A stretch of 41,407 bases of DNA from Bimuria novae-zelandiae CBS 107.79 (Eukaryota; Ascomycota; Dothideomycetes; Pleosporales; Didymosphaeriaceae). The DNA is taken from the NCBI GenBank assembly GCA_010015655.1, contig ML976809.1:8692-50098 (forward strand). The letters are read 5' to 3'. The position numbers and the translations under genes were made by a program. How positions within the stretch are numbered: position 1 is the stretch's first letter; the number at the start of each line of letters is the position of its first letter. Below the pieces are notes generated by a model. That model saw only the letters and a program-made list of their open reading frames with translations, did no database searches and was not told where the DNA came from. This document shows, one piece after another, positions 1 through 10,124 of the stretch.

Positions 1-466
1 ACTCTATAATTTTATATAAGTTTAACTTACTTAATGCTTCTTAATAAACTTTTAACTTATAATTTATTCTTTTCTATATATTAATTTTTTTAATAAATAT
101 ATATTTTATTTTATTTTATTTTATAATTTTATAATTTATTTATTATTATTTTTATACTATACTTTTTTTTAACTTATATATATATTTCTCCTCCCACTTA
201 TATGATTATTTTATATACTTGTTATTATTATTTTTAATATTAACAATTTTTTTATACACTATTATATTATTATTTTATATTTTTTCTTATTTCTAATTTT
301 TTTTATTATTATTTTACTATTGTTTTAAACTTCTTACTACTATTTTCTAAACTTTTTATATTAATTTTATTATATTATATACATATTTAAACTATATCTT
401 AATTTTATTAAACACCTTTATTATAAACTATTTATTTATTATTAATCTACCATTTTTACTATTTTA

Positions 467-474
467 CTACTTTC
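467..474 (+). repeat. Left 8-bp target site duplication
   Basis: CTACTTTC directly abuts the left terminal inverted repeat of the MITE. The identical octamer abuts the right end. Confidence 0.75.
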
Positions 475-635
475 TAGACTTGCCAACAATCAATTTAATC
501 TGCTTTCCAAAAGTCGCCGCTTACCCAATGGAGTAGGGTTTAAGCCTATATAGGGAATTATCTAACCTAAATTGGTAATCAATCAATTCAATCTTCACCT
601 CGTAGGCCCCACTTAATTGATTATTAGCAAGTCTG
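475..635. mobile_element. hAT-like MITE, 161 bp, with 8-bp target duplication
   Basis: A GC-richer island in AT-rich DNA. The left end TAGACTTGCCAACAATCAAT and the reverse complement of the right end CAGACTTGCTAATAATCAAT match at 17 of 20 positions, and all three differences are C/T transitions. The octamer CTACTTTC occurs directly outside both ends (467-474 and 636-643). An 8-bp duplication and YAGAC-type terminal inverted repeats are typical of hAT elements. There is no room for a transposase, so it is non-autonomous. Confidence 0.75.
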
Positions 636-643
636 CTACTTTC
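636..643 (+). repeat. Right 8-bp target site duplication
   Basis: CTACTTTC directly follows the right terminal inverted repeat and is identical to 467-474. Confidence 0.75.
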
Positions 644-957
644 CCTTTTACTTTATTTATTAATTAATTTTATAATACTATACTTTTTTTATTATATATT
701 TTTATTATTATTCTAGTTTTTTTATTTTTACATTTTTTTTATATATAAATTTTTTATATATATAAATTTTTTTAATATTATATATAAAATTTTATATTTT
801 CCTTTTAAACTTTTTTCTTTTTATAGTTTTATTATTATTACACCTTTTCACTTTTTTATTCTTTTTACTTTATACAAAACTTAAAATATATAGCCTAAAT
901 ATATATAAAATTATATATTAATAAAAAACCCTTTTTTATTTTTTCCTTTATACCCCC

Positions 958-3900
958 CTACTCTCCCAATAATCGGGTGATCCAACAAAACTCAGCCACT
1001 AAACAGTTACTCTCTACCGAATCAAATGCCTGCTTTGTCCCTAAATATTGAACTAACCTATCTATTAACGATCCATCAACCCTCTTACGCAATAATCTAT
1101 TAACCCAACGGTTCCTAACGGAATCCTCGCTGCCATGCACGATCCCTATTAATCCACCTACCAAAACGCTATGATACTGGCATTCGCCGCCTGCTGCCTG
1201 CCGATAACGCCCTTGTCCGTTCTCCTCCCATCGATGGCACATCTCCTGTGGCACCCCGCACCAAAAACAACCTGAATACGGCTCGTACTGGATCTGCTGC
1301 TCTATCTTCTTGATTAGCTCCTTTGCCTGCTGGCTCTCTACCCGCCAACATCGCCGAATGTCGTGTGCGCTCTGTCCGTCGCCCGCACCCTCACATATCC
1401 CGCACCGATTTGCCCACTGCGCCAACTGACTGCGCAACCATTCCATGCTGGCGTACGCCTCCTGCTGGTCCTGCATAAACCTCTGCCGCGGACCCCGTCG
1501 TGTCTGCTCCTGCTGCCGGAACGCACGCTGTACCGCTTCCCTCTTAGTCTCCCTCTTTGCTTCAACCACGTCCATCTCTTCTCCATCGCTGCTGTCCCCG
1601 TCGCTACCCTCCTCGCTCTCCTCCTCTTCCGTCTCTTCGCCTCCTTTGCAAACATCGCATTTCTCTTCCCCCTCTTCGCACCCTACCCGCTCTGCTTCTC
1701 TGCGATCCAAATACCCGCCCAACACCACCCGCCTGCACGTCGCCGGCTCGCCTTCTCCTGCCAACGCTCGCACCAACGCATGCTCCTTCTCCTCCTGCTT
1801 GTCTTCGGCCGCTCGCTGTGCCCCTTCCTGCACGATCATGACCGCCTCGCTCCGTGCCCCATCTCGTCCTGCCCGGCCGCTCTCCTGCGCGTAATCCAAC
1901 ACGGAAAACGGCCAATCGATGTGGACGATGCACCGGATGTCGGGAATGTCAACGCCCATCCCCAACGCGCTCGTGGCTACAATGACCCGCTCGCTGCCTA
2001 ACATAAAATCCTCCAACATGCTTGCCTTGCCGACGGCGTCGTGGTAATACGCATGGCACCCTAACTGCTGCGCCAACGCCTTGACCTTGCGCACCAAATT
2101 GCCGTATATCACCACCTTGCCCTGCCTGTACCTGCGCAACTTCTGCCGCACCACGCCCAATATCATCCCCTCCACCTCCTACTTCTTCGCTGCCCTCCCT
2201 ACCTTAATCACCCGGTATGCCACGTTCGTCCGCGCCGTCTCTGCCCGGAACACCTTAACCTGGTCGGGATCGAAATGCATCCGTCGGAACAACTCATCCT
2301 CTTCGCTGGGCGGCAACGTTGCCGTTAACAATACTATCTGCGTCTCCGCGGCCACTAACTTGCCTAACTACTGCATCTACTTGCGGAATGTGTACCGCTA
2401 ATTTAACACAATGTGGCACTCGTCAATTACAATCTAGTCTAACTGCCGTGTTACTCTCAAACAGTTCACGAATGTGGTAAACCCCTGCGTAACAGCCGAC
2501 TCAGGCGTCACCAACACCACCGTGGCTGCGTCGGGTGGGCGCCGGCTCTCCTACGCTGCACATAATATCCCCAGCTTCCTGCATCGCCGCATCATGTCGC
2601 CTCGCAATGCAATCAACAGGACAACGACGATAGTCGTGCCGCCCTGCTCGGCCCACGCCGGCAACATGAACAACATGCTCTTACCCGCCCCTATCGGCAT
2701 CACCGCCACCACGGGGCTCTCTCCGCCCACGATGGCATCAATCGCCTCTCGCTGCATACTTCGAAATATTACCGTCTTGCCTGCCATCCTCTGCAACTAC
2801 TCGGCGGTGTCCATCTTTCTCAACCTTTCCCACCAATCCATCCTGGCCTCGTCCGCCTCGCTCTCAAACGGCGCCCTCTTTCGCTTCCTGCACCTATCCT
2901 CCTCGCTACTATCTGGCGGAAACCCTAAAAATTAATGCTAATCCGTGCTTAACATCCGAAACTACTACCGCCTGTCTGCTATTACCCTGGCCTGCTCCAT
3001 AATGCCTCGTGCGTACACCATACCCGCCACGTGCGCCGTATGCCCGGCCTGTAAATCCGCTACCAACGCTACCATGTTCTCTTCGTTTTATGCCTCGCTT
3101 TCGTCTCCTTCTTCTGGCTAAAACGCCGCGGACCCGCGCAAAAACCGTCGACTGATGCCAATAGCAATCTTACGGTACGCGGCAATCGTTAACAACTGGC
3201 CTAATCTAACCCTGGTCTCGCGTTTCAACACCTCTCGCAACCGGTCCGTCGTCCACTTACGCCCGTTGGGGTCGGCTGGCCACATATGCGACGAAATCGC
3301 CTCCTTCTTCCACACCATCGCCTCCATCCGCTGCTGGAACGGCAACACCAGCCACATATAATACACTACTAACTCGCCCACCTCGCGCGGCAAATACCAG
3401 TGGATAATCTTAACGTCGCCGCTAACGGCATACCCTTTATAGTATCTCGTCACAAACACCACCTTACCGTCCTCGACGAATATATTGCGGTGGCCCCCTT
3501 TAACTATATTGCTGTGCCAGATGCTCATAATCTCGGGCCCTCTGGCCGGCTGCCCGCCCGTAATATATATTAACGCGATTAACTTCTCCCTAAATGCAAC
3601 CACTTAGTCTATATACCGCCTAACCTCTTGCTAGTTAACGCCCGAACGGGTGCCTAGCTTCATAAACTGGTCCCTAATCCAGGCGTCCTGGCCGACCCGC
3701 TCATATAACCACCGCTCCCCATCCACGGGCATGCGGGTGCGCTGGTCTTTTAAAAAATTCCACCCCAGTCGCTCATTGGTCGGATTATCGCGCAAACTCT
3801 CCCACGGGATGCTGGGGACGGGCTCGGCGGACAGGCCGTTGCTAAACAACAAATCCTCCATTAACAACCGTCGACTCTCCTCCCTTAACCCGTGCACTAT

Positions 3901-5601
3901 GCTGCGGAACTGGGCTATAGTAAACTACAGCTCCTTGTATAATAACTTGTCCTGCCCTACCCACTCTACATGGCCGCGTGACGTCGTGTTGTAATGGATC
4001 TTTAGCCCGTACGTCCGCAAATCCAACATCCACTACATGGGGCTGTGGCTGCCGCGCACCATAAACCTATCCATCATCTACTAGACCTGCTACAAACACC
4101 CTTTCGGCCAGCCCCGTTGCTGGGTGCTGTCCCCATCGCTCTCATATGCGCTGTCGCTGTCCATGTCGTCTCCTGCGAATGTATCTAACAATTCCAACGC
4201 CTGCTGCACTACCATAAACCAGGTAACCTTAATAACGGCCGATAAAATGGGCGGGTACTGTTCGGCGCCCTTCCACCCGTCCTCCTTTACCCCCAACACG
4301 GCCAATGCACACACCAACGGGCTGTCGTACTCTTTACGGGTGATGGACTAACTCAACAATGCGATGCAAAACGCCAAACACGATTTCTTAATGCTCGATA
4401 ACGCTTTGCGCTCGCCCATGATTCCAGCCTCCTCTACCTCCTGCTCGGCCTCCATCTCTCCCACCGCACTGTCTACGTCGTCTGTCATCGCCTCATCTAC
4501 ACTACCGTCTTCGTCTCCCATCTCTTCCGTCTCTTCCTCCTCTTCCTCCTCTTCCTCCTCTGCCGCTCCTCCTGCCACCTTTACTAACGCCTCCCACGCC
4601 TCGCGCTGCCACTGGGTAAACCAGTACGTAGGGCTCTTCCACGCGTGCGCTTGCTGCGTCTGCTAAAAAAACATTAACATTTGCTTCCACGGCCGGGCAT
4701 GGTCACCAACCGCCTTCTCGTCTATGTATAGCTGTAACGGCGTAAACCGCGTCTGGTGCTTCTCCGTCCAGATCGCTTCCAATCGCACGAATATCCCCGT
4801 GCGGTAGATGACGGACGCCTGGCTAAACTACGCCAACCCATCCATAGCCTCCCACATGGCGGCCGCCACGGGCTCCTCTTTGGCTTTGGGCTCTTCTACG
4901 CTCGCTAATAATTCGGGCCGCTCTATGCCTACCAAATACGGCATCTACCTAGTCCGCTCTAGCCACGGGTTCACCTCGTCTCGCGCGCCGTTCTGGATTA
5001 TCGTCTCGGCCCGCTTTTGCACGTTGGCCCACGCCTCGTCCATGTTCCTGCCAACGCTTGCCCACCCGGCCTCGCCGTCCACGGGTTCGGGGGTGGGTTC
5101 GGGTTGGTGGACCTCGAAATACTGCGAACTGGCGCCCTGGGCTAATAATCGTTGGCAATGGACGCGCCTCCAACCCTAATCGCTACGTAACTATATGCTT
5201 TGCTTCTCTAATCGACGTGGATGGCCACCTCTACCTGCTAGTGACCAACTGTGAATATCGCGCCAATGGTTCTTCATAACGCGGAAACTTCGAACAATCT
5301 GGCAACACTGGCCTGGGGCTAATTGGCACATTAATCCGTCTGTGTATACTGGCAACTGGCTGATGGGTTCGATGCTCCGACTGGGCACCTCTAGCTCGCT
5401 GGCATACTAGAGTAAACTAGCCCAGCTACCAAGCTTATTTGCTACTAACTACGCTCGCGTGCGCCCAACACCCTAATAAATCCGCCGTAAATGGTTACTT
5501 GCCTAGCTAGGCTAAACCCCGTACCTGCACTCTTTGCATATCGCCAATAAATACTCAGGCAAATGTTCGAAATACTCGCTTGCGATGCTACTCTTTACCA
5601 T
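958..5601 (-). pseudogene. Telomere-linked RecQ-like helicase (TLH), RIP pseudogene copy 1
   Basis: One reading frame of about 1,548 codons, interrupted by about 30 in-frame stops. All the stops I read are TAG or TAA, and I saw no frameshift. In order: an OrsD-type N-terminus with CKEC...H zinc finger (about 5500-5545), LPVYTDGL and a second C-H cluster (5191-5388); a Glu-rich acidic stretch (4438-4560); a tyrosine-recombinase-like region (3013-3543); and a RecQ helicase. The helicase shows P-loop GAGKS (2677-2691), DECH (2416-2427), TSALGMGVDIPD and QESGRAGRDG (1858-1887), followed by a RecQ-type four-Cys zinc site (C-x18-C-x6-C-x2-C, about 1650-1740). More Cys pairs lie in the C-terminal tail. 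The Met at 5599-5601 is the first ATG before the OrsD homology. The true start could lie upstream, because an in-frame TAG sits at 5656-5658. The 405-codon open stretch at 958-2175 is only the least damaged part. TLH proteins are known subtelomeric genes of fungi. Confidence 0.9.
3013..3543 (-). other. Tyrosine-recombinase-like region within TLH
   Basis: In the TLH frame, GGQPARGPEI (Arg at 3541-3543) resembles the box I Arg of tyrosine recombinases. A Lys follows in YYKG (3436-3438). A second Arg lies in AAYRKIAI (3172-3174), 123 residues after the first. AGHTAHVAGMVYARGI supplies a His (3040-3042) exactly 9 residues before a Tyr (3013-3015), the usual His/Trp-to-nucleophile spacing of the family. 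Differences: the box II position normally holding His (HxxR) is Ala here, and 44 residues separate the second Arg from the His, with an acidic insert, compared with about 22-25 usually. The assignment is my inference from motif and spacing. Confidence 0.5.
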
Positions 5602-5773
5602 AATGGCGGGCTCGACGCTGCTGCGAGTGGGTTCTAACAATAGGTCCCTATCGCACTATATGGCCTTTTTAACGCGTGGAATTCTTCGCGACTTAACGCG
5701 TCTTTACTTGTGCTACGTGTTAGTCTCTATTTCGGAGCTGCCTCTGGTGTCTAATCGCCGCCTCATCATGTTT

Positions 5774-5800
5774 ACCCTAACCCTAACGCGCAACCCTAAC
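5774..5800 (-). promoter_or_regulatory. TTAGGG boxes upstream of TLH
   Basis: The plus strand reads three CCCTAAC hexamer-like motifs around a CGCG core, so on the TLH strand it reads GTTAGGGTTGCGCGTTAGGG and one more TTAGGG. It lies about 170-200 bp before the TLH start. It is retained in subfamily A copies at 8557-8583 and 15050-15076, and in shortened form in subfamily B copies at 31701-31720, 32143-32163, 33260-33280, 35735-35755 and 38184-38204. TTAGGG is the site of Tbf1/TRF-type factors, so a regulatory role is plausible but inferred. Confidence 0.5.
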
Positions 5801-6014
5801 GCCTATAACCATATATTATTTAGTGCTACAAATCGGCTGGGACGTGTAACTTAGTGTGCTGAATCTGTCACTAAAATTTTGGGTTAATTGGACTACAGGA
5901 ACCTATCGACATGTGGGGTTAACTATCTTTAACATACGGGCTACGTTCTCAGATATACATAGAAGAATTGGCCTAGCGCGGATATTCTATCCCTAACAAA
6001 ACCAGGGTCCTATT

Positions 6015-6054
6015 AACATGTAGGGCTACATGTTCATGCAGCCCTGGGTTAGGG
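6015..6054. repeat. Terminal hairpin and TTAGGG junction of unit 1
   Basis: AACATGTAGGGCTACATGTT (6015-6034) is a perfect 9-bp stem with a GG loop. After 14 nt ending GCCCTGGG comes TTAGGG (6049-6054). The sequence then continues as TLH from the position equivalent to about 3271. Confidence 0.85.
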
Positions 6055-8384
6055 TCGACTGGCCATATATATAACGAAATCGCCTCCTTCTTCTATACTA
6101 TTGCCTCCATCCGCTGCTGGAACGGCAACACCAGCTATATATAATACACTACTAACTCGCCCACCTCGCGCGGTAAATACTAGTAAATAATCTTAATGTT
6201 ATTGCTAACGGCATACCCTTTATAGTATCTTGTTACAAACACTACCTTGCTGTCCTTAACAAATATATTACGGTGGCCCCCTTTAACTGTGTTGCTATGC
6301 CAAATGCTTATAATCTCGGGCCCTCTAGCCGGCTGCCCGCCCGTAATATACATTAACGCGATTAACTTCTCCCTAAATGTAACTACCTAGTCTATATACC
6401 GCCTAACCTCTTACTAGTTAACGCCCGAACGGGTGCCTAGCTTTATAAACTAGTCCCTAATCCAGGCATCCTGGCCAACCCGCTTATATAACTATCGCTC
6501 CTCGTTCACGGGCATGCGGGTGCGCTGGTTTTTTAAAAAATTCTACCCTAGTTACTTATTAGTTAGATTGTCGTGTAAACTCTCCTACGGGATGCTGGGG
6601 ACGGGCTCGGCGGACAGGCCATTACTAAATAATAAATCCTCTATTAATAACTACTAACTTTCCTCCCTTAACCCGTGCACCATGCTGTAGAACTGGGCCA
6701 TAGTAAACTATAGCTCCTTATATAATAGCTCGTCCTGCCCTACCCACTCCACATGGCCGCGTAACGTCGTGTTGTAATGGATCTTCAGCCCGTACGTCCG
6801 TAAATCCAATATCTACTACATGGGGCTGTGGCTATCGCGTACTATAAACCTGTCTATTATCTGCTAGACCTACTATAAACACCCTTTTAATTGGCCCTAT
6901 CGCTGGGTGCTGTCCCTATCGCTCTTATATACGCTATTACTATCCATGTCGTCTCCTGCAAATGTATCTAACAATTCCAACGCCTATTACACTACTATAA
7001 ACTGGGTAACCTTAATAATGGCCAATAAAATGGGCGGGTACTATTCGGCGCCCTTCTACCCGTCCTCCTTTACCCCCAATATGGCTAATGCACACACTAA
7101 CGGGCTATTATACTCTTTACAGGTAATGGACTGGCTTAACAATGCGATACAAAACGCCAAACACGATTTCTTAATACTTAATAACGCTTTGCGCTTACTT
7201 ATAATTCTAGTCTTCTCTGCCTCCTGCTCGGCCTTTATTTTTCCCACCGCACTGTCTGCGTTGTCTATTATTATCTTATCTACACTACCGTCTCCGTCTC
7301 TTATCTCTTTTATCTCTTTCTCCTCTTTCTCCTCTTCCTCCTCTACCGCTCCTTCTACCACCTTTACTAACGCCTCCCACGCCTTGCGCTACCGCTGGAT
7401 AAACCAGTACGTGGGGCTCTTCCACGCGTGCGCTTGCTATGTCTGCCAAAAAAATATTAATATCTATTTCCATGGCCGGGCATAGTTACTAATTGCCTTC
7501 TTATTTATGTATAGCTATAATAGCGTGAACCGCGTTTAGTGCTTCTCCGTCTAGATTACTTTCAATTACACGAATATCCCCGTGCGGTAGATAATAAACG
7601 CCTGGCTAAACTACGCTAACCTATTTATAGCCTTCTATATGGCGGCCGCCACGGGCTCCTCTTTAGCTTTAGGCTCTTCTACGCTCGCTAATAATTTAGG
7701 CCACTTTATGCCTACTAAATACGGCATTTACTTAGTCTACTCTAGCCACGGGTTTACCTCGTCTCGCGCGCTATCCTAGATTATTATCTTGGCCCGCTTT
7801 TGCACGTTGGCCCACGCCTTATCTATATTCCTGCCAACGCTTGCCCACCCGGCCTCGCCGTCCATAGGTTTGGGGGTGGGTTTAGGTTAGTGGACCTCGA
7901 AATACTGCGAACCAGCGCCCTGGGCTAATAATTATTGGCAATGGACGCGCCTCTAACCCTAATTACTACGTAACTATATGCTTTACTTCTCTAATTAACG
8001 TGGATGGCCACCTCTACCTACTGGTAACTAACTATAAACATGGCGCCAATGGTTCTTCATAACGCGGAAACTTCGAACAATCTAGTAACACTGGCCTGGG
8101 GCTAATTGGCACATTAATCCGTCTATGTATACTGGTAACTAGCTAATAGGTTTGATGCTCTAACTAGGCACCTCTAGCTCGCCAGTATACTAGAGTAAAC
8201 CGGCCTAGCTACTAAGCTTATCTACTACTAACTACGCTCGCGTGCGCCCAACACCCTAATAAATCCGCCGTAAATAGTTACTTACCTAGCTAGGCTAAAC
8301 CCCGTACCTACACTCTTTGCATATCGCTAATAAATACTCGGGTAAATATTTAAAATACTCGCTTACGATGCTACTCTTTATTAT
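6052..8384 (-). pseudogene. TLH pseudogene copy 2, 3'-truncated
   Basis: Matches TLH copy 1 from about 3271 up to the start region, so it holds the OrsD N-terminus, the acidic stretch and the first part of the recombinase-like region. The box II Arg, the His/Tyr box and the whole helicase are missing. The truncation falls exactly at the TTAGGG end of unit 1. The start codon is lost (ATG to ATA at 8382-8384), and many TAG/TAA stops are present. It is more AT-rich than copy 1, so RIP went further here. Confidence 0.85.
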
Positions 8385-8556
8385 AATGGCGGGCTCGACG
8401 CTGCTGCGGGTGGGTTCTAACAATAGGTCCCTATTACACTATATGGCCTTTTTAACGCGTGGAATTCTTTGCAACTTAACGCGTCTTTACTTATACTACG
8501 CGTTGGTCTCTATTTCGGAGCTGCCTCCGGTGTCTAATCGCCGCCTTATTATATTT

Positions 8557-8583
8557 ACCCTAACCCTAACGCGCAACCCTAAC
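8557..8583 (-). promoter_or_regulatory. TTAGGG boxes upstream of TLH copy 2
   Basis: Same CCCTAAC/CGCG arrangement as at 5774-5800, unchanged although the surrounding sequence is mutated. Confidence 0.45.
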
Positions 8584-8797
8584 GCCTATAACTATATATT
8601 ATTTAGTGCTACAAATTGGCTGGGACGTGTAACTTAGTGTGCTAAATCTGTCACTGAAATTTTAGGTTAATTAGACTACAGGAACCTATCGACATGTGGG
8701 ATTAACTATCTTTAACATACGGGCTACGTTCTTAGATATACATAGAAGAATTAGCCTAGCGCGGATATTCTATCCCTAACAAAACCAGGATCCTATT

Positions 8798-8837
8798 AAC
8801 ATGTAGGGCTACATGTTCATGCAGCCCTGGGTTAGGG
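8798..8837. repeat. Terminal hairpin and TTAGGG junction of unit 2
   Basis: Identical hairpin to unit 1 (8798-8817), then 14 nt, then TTAGGG at 8832-8837. It is joined directly to a retrotransposon fragment. Confidence 0.85.
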
Positions 8838-9231
8838 CCTTAGCCTATTCTAAGGCCGGGCGCTGCCTAATGCTGGTCCGAAAGTTAGCCGCTTAGGGCC
8901 AGTATTCCCTTTCTTAGTAGCGGAGGTTTTATGGGTTCCGCTTTTTAGTCGCTCTGCAACTTGGTTACTATTTAGGCCATAAGAACGCTAACTCGCGCCT
9001 TTAGGAGTAGGGCCGTCCCCTAGGTGTTGCGCCCTCTAGGGAAATTCTACTCCTGCGCCTTTATAGGAGAGTTAATAATTTAATTACTTAAAGTCGTCTC
9101 TTGCCTTATCCTCCGTGTTAAACTTAGTAATACGGCCACTAGTCTCTAGGGACTCCCCGCGTTGCTTACCTTTTCTTGTTTATAGGCTCGCCATTATCTC
9201 CTTTACTATCTTTAGAGGCATCGCGGTAACT
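8838..9231 (-). pseudogene. LTR-retrotransposon gag start, truncated and RIPped
   Basis: Reading leftwards from the LTR, an ATG at about 9194-9196 opens a frame starting MASL, TRKGKQRGESLETSGRI and continuing past SYGLNSNQVAERLKSGT to the junction at 8838. Only TAA/TAG stops interrupt it. Its place right behind the LTR suggests gag, but I do not recognise the family. It ends abruptly at the TTAGGG end of TLH unit 2. Confidence 0.5.
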
Positions 9232-9536
9232 TGTTAGATAGGTAATAGGGTGTTATTGTAGAGAGAGTAGTTTAGAGGGTGATCCTAAATTAACTGCCTC
9301 CCTTTTAAAAAAAAGGAGGGGGGAAGGATTTAAATTGTAAGGCACTTTATAGCAGGTAATTCGGATTAGGGTAAACGTGTATATTAGATAAATCCTTGCC
9401 GGATGTCAAAGGGTCTATAGAGGAATATATAGACTACACCACGTGACTAAGCCGGGGCAGCTCCGGTGGAGGCCCGAAAGAGATCCGGAGGATCTCCGAG
9501 GGTCGCCTTTTATAGGGGTTAAGAATGTCCCTAACA
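9232..9536 (-). mobile_element. LTR (5' LTR of a truncated element), 305 bp
   Basis: On the minus strand it begins TGTTAGGGACATTC and ends CTATCTAACA, giving TG...CA with TGTTAG/CTAACA inverted ends. A TATA-like CCTATAAAAGG lies just inside the start (about 9504-9517) and a CACGTG near 9440. A pyrimidine/purine palindromic stretch lies near 9299-9327. No clean 5-bp target duplication flanks it, which fits a 5' LTR joined to internal sequence and not a solo LTR. Confidence 0.65.
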
Positions 9537-9992
9537 ACTATTTACTTTATTTATAAATTAATTATTAATACTATATATTTTTTTTCTTATATCTCTTTTC
9601 TTTTCTTTTCTATTTTCTATTCTATATAATATTATTTACTTTACCTCCCTACTTTTTTCTTTTTCTTTTACTATTTATTTTACTGTTATTTATTTATAAC
9701 TTATTAATACGGTAATAGGCTGTTGGATTAAGACTTTATTATAATAATGTGGTACTAATTTAATTCTTAATTATAGATCTATTGTAGTGGGCTGCTATAA
9801 GAGGTATTTATTAAGCGTGGTTTATTTCCTGCTAGCCCGATTAGGACTAGCGTAATAAACTACAGGCAAACTGCGCAACAAGCTATAGGCAAACTATATA
9901 GCGGTAAAAGCCATAGTAGTATTACGTAGGTTTAAAACTATAGGCAAACTACATGGCAGTAAAAGCCATAGTAGTGTTGCGTAGGTTTAATA
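9537..9992. other. AT-rich spacer
   Basis: No gene seen. Low-complexity T-rich DNA to about 9710, then a moderately complex stretch ending in a 55-bp tandem repeat. Confidence 0.6.
9860..9992 (+). repeat. 55-bp tandem repeat, two copies plus a partial one
   Basis: Units 9883-9937 and 9938-9992 both begin CTATAGGCAAACTA and contain AAAAGCCATAGTAGT. They differ mostly by G/A and C/T transitions. A partial unit precedes them at 9860-9882. Confidence 0.8.
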
Positions 9993-10124
9993 CTAATATA
10001 ACTTATTATTATTATAATACTTTTTTACTCTTTTTATTCTGTCTACTTTATACGAAACTAAAAATACTTAGTTGGAATATATATATAAAACTAATAAACC
10101 TTATCTATCCTTCCTCCTATACGC

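Larger units (their letters stand above)
1..957. other. AT-rich, G-poor subtelomeric DNA
   Basis: Low-complexity T/A/C sequence with almost no G on this strand apart from the island at 475-635. No coding potential was seen. From about 825 the sequence resembles the left flank of TLH unit 3 (around 9993-10120), so 825-957 is probably the 3' flank of the TLH repeat. The composition matches heavily RIPped fungal DNA. Confidence 0.7.
825..6048 (-). repeat. TLH repeat unit 1 (full length, subfamily A)
   Basis: About 5.2-kb subtelomeric repeat containing the TLH pseudogene, its ~450-bp upstream region and a terminal hairpin. It recurs in full at 9993-15324 and, as a diverged subfamily, at 26640-31968. 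The right end is sharply defined by the hairpin at 6015-6034, GCCCTGGG and then TTAGGG. The left end fades into AT-rich DNA and is less certain. Confidence 0.75.

Noticed and set aside
1363..2001. 212-codon plus-strand open frame (and similar ones at 1445, 2474, 4808)
   Set aside because: These are antisense shadows of TLH. The minus strand has the conserved helicase and OrsD motifs.
958..2175. A real 405-residue helicase gene
   Set aside because: It is only the C-terminal half of a longer TLH frame that continues upstream with motifs I and II beyond stops. It lacks the ATP-binding part, so it is not an independent gene.
6015..6054. Helitron 3' end (hairpin followed by CTGG)
   Set aside because: The geometry is similar, but no HUH Rep or Pif1-type helicase is encoded, no conserved TC left end was found, and the junction follows TTAG rather than lying between A and T.
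6049..6054. Genuine interstitial telomere array
   Set aside because: Only one to one and a half TTAGGG repeats occur at the TLH junctions, too few to be an array. They are treated as junction seeds.
9299..9327. Rho-independent-like terminator (CCTCCCTTTT then A-run and GGAGGGG)
   Set aside because: It lies inside an LTR of a fungal retroelement. A purine/pyrimidine palindrome alone does not support a terminator.
8838..9536. Fragment of rRNA because of its higher GC content
   Set aside because: The TG...CA ends, TATA-like box and gag-like frame fit an LTR element. No rRNA landmark was recognised.
9860..9992. CRISPR-like repeat
   Set aside because: Contiguous tandem copies without spacers in a eukaryotic context.
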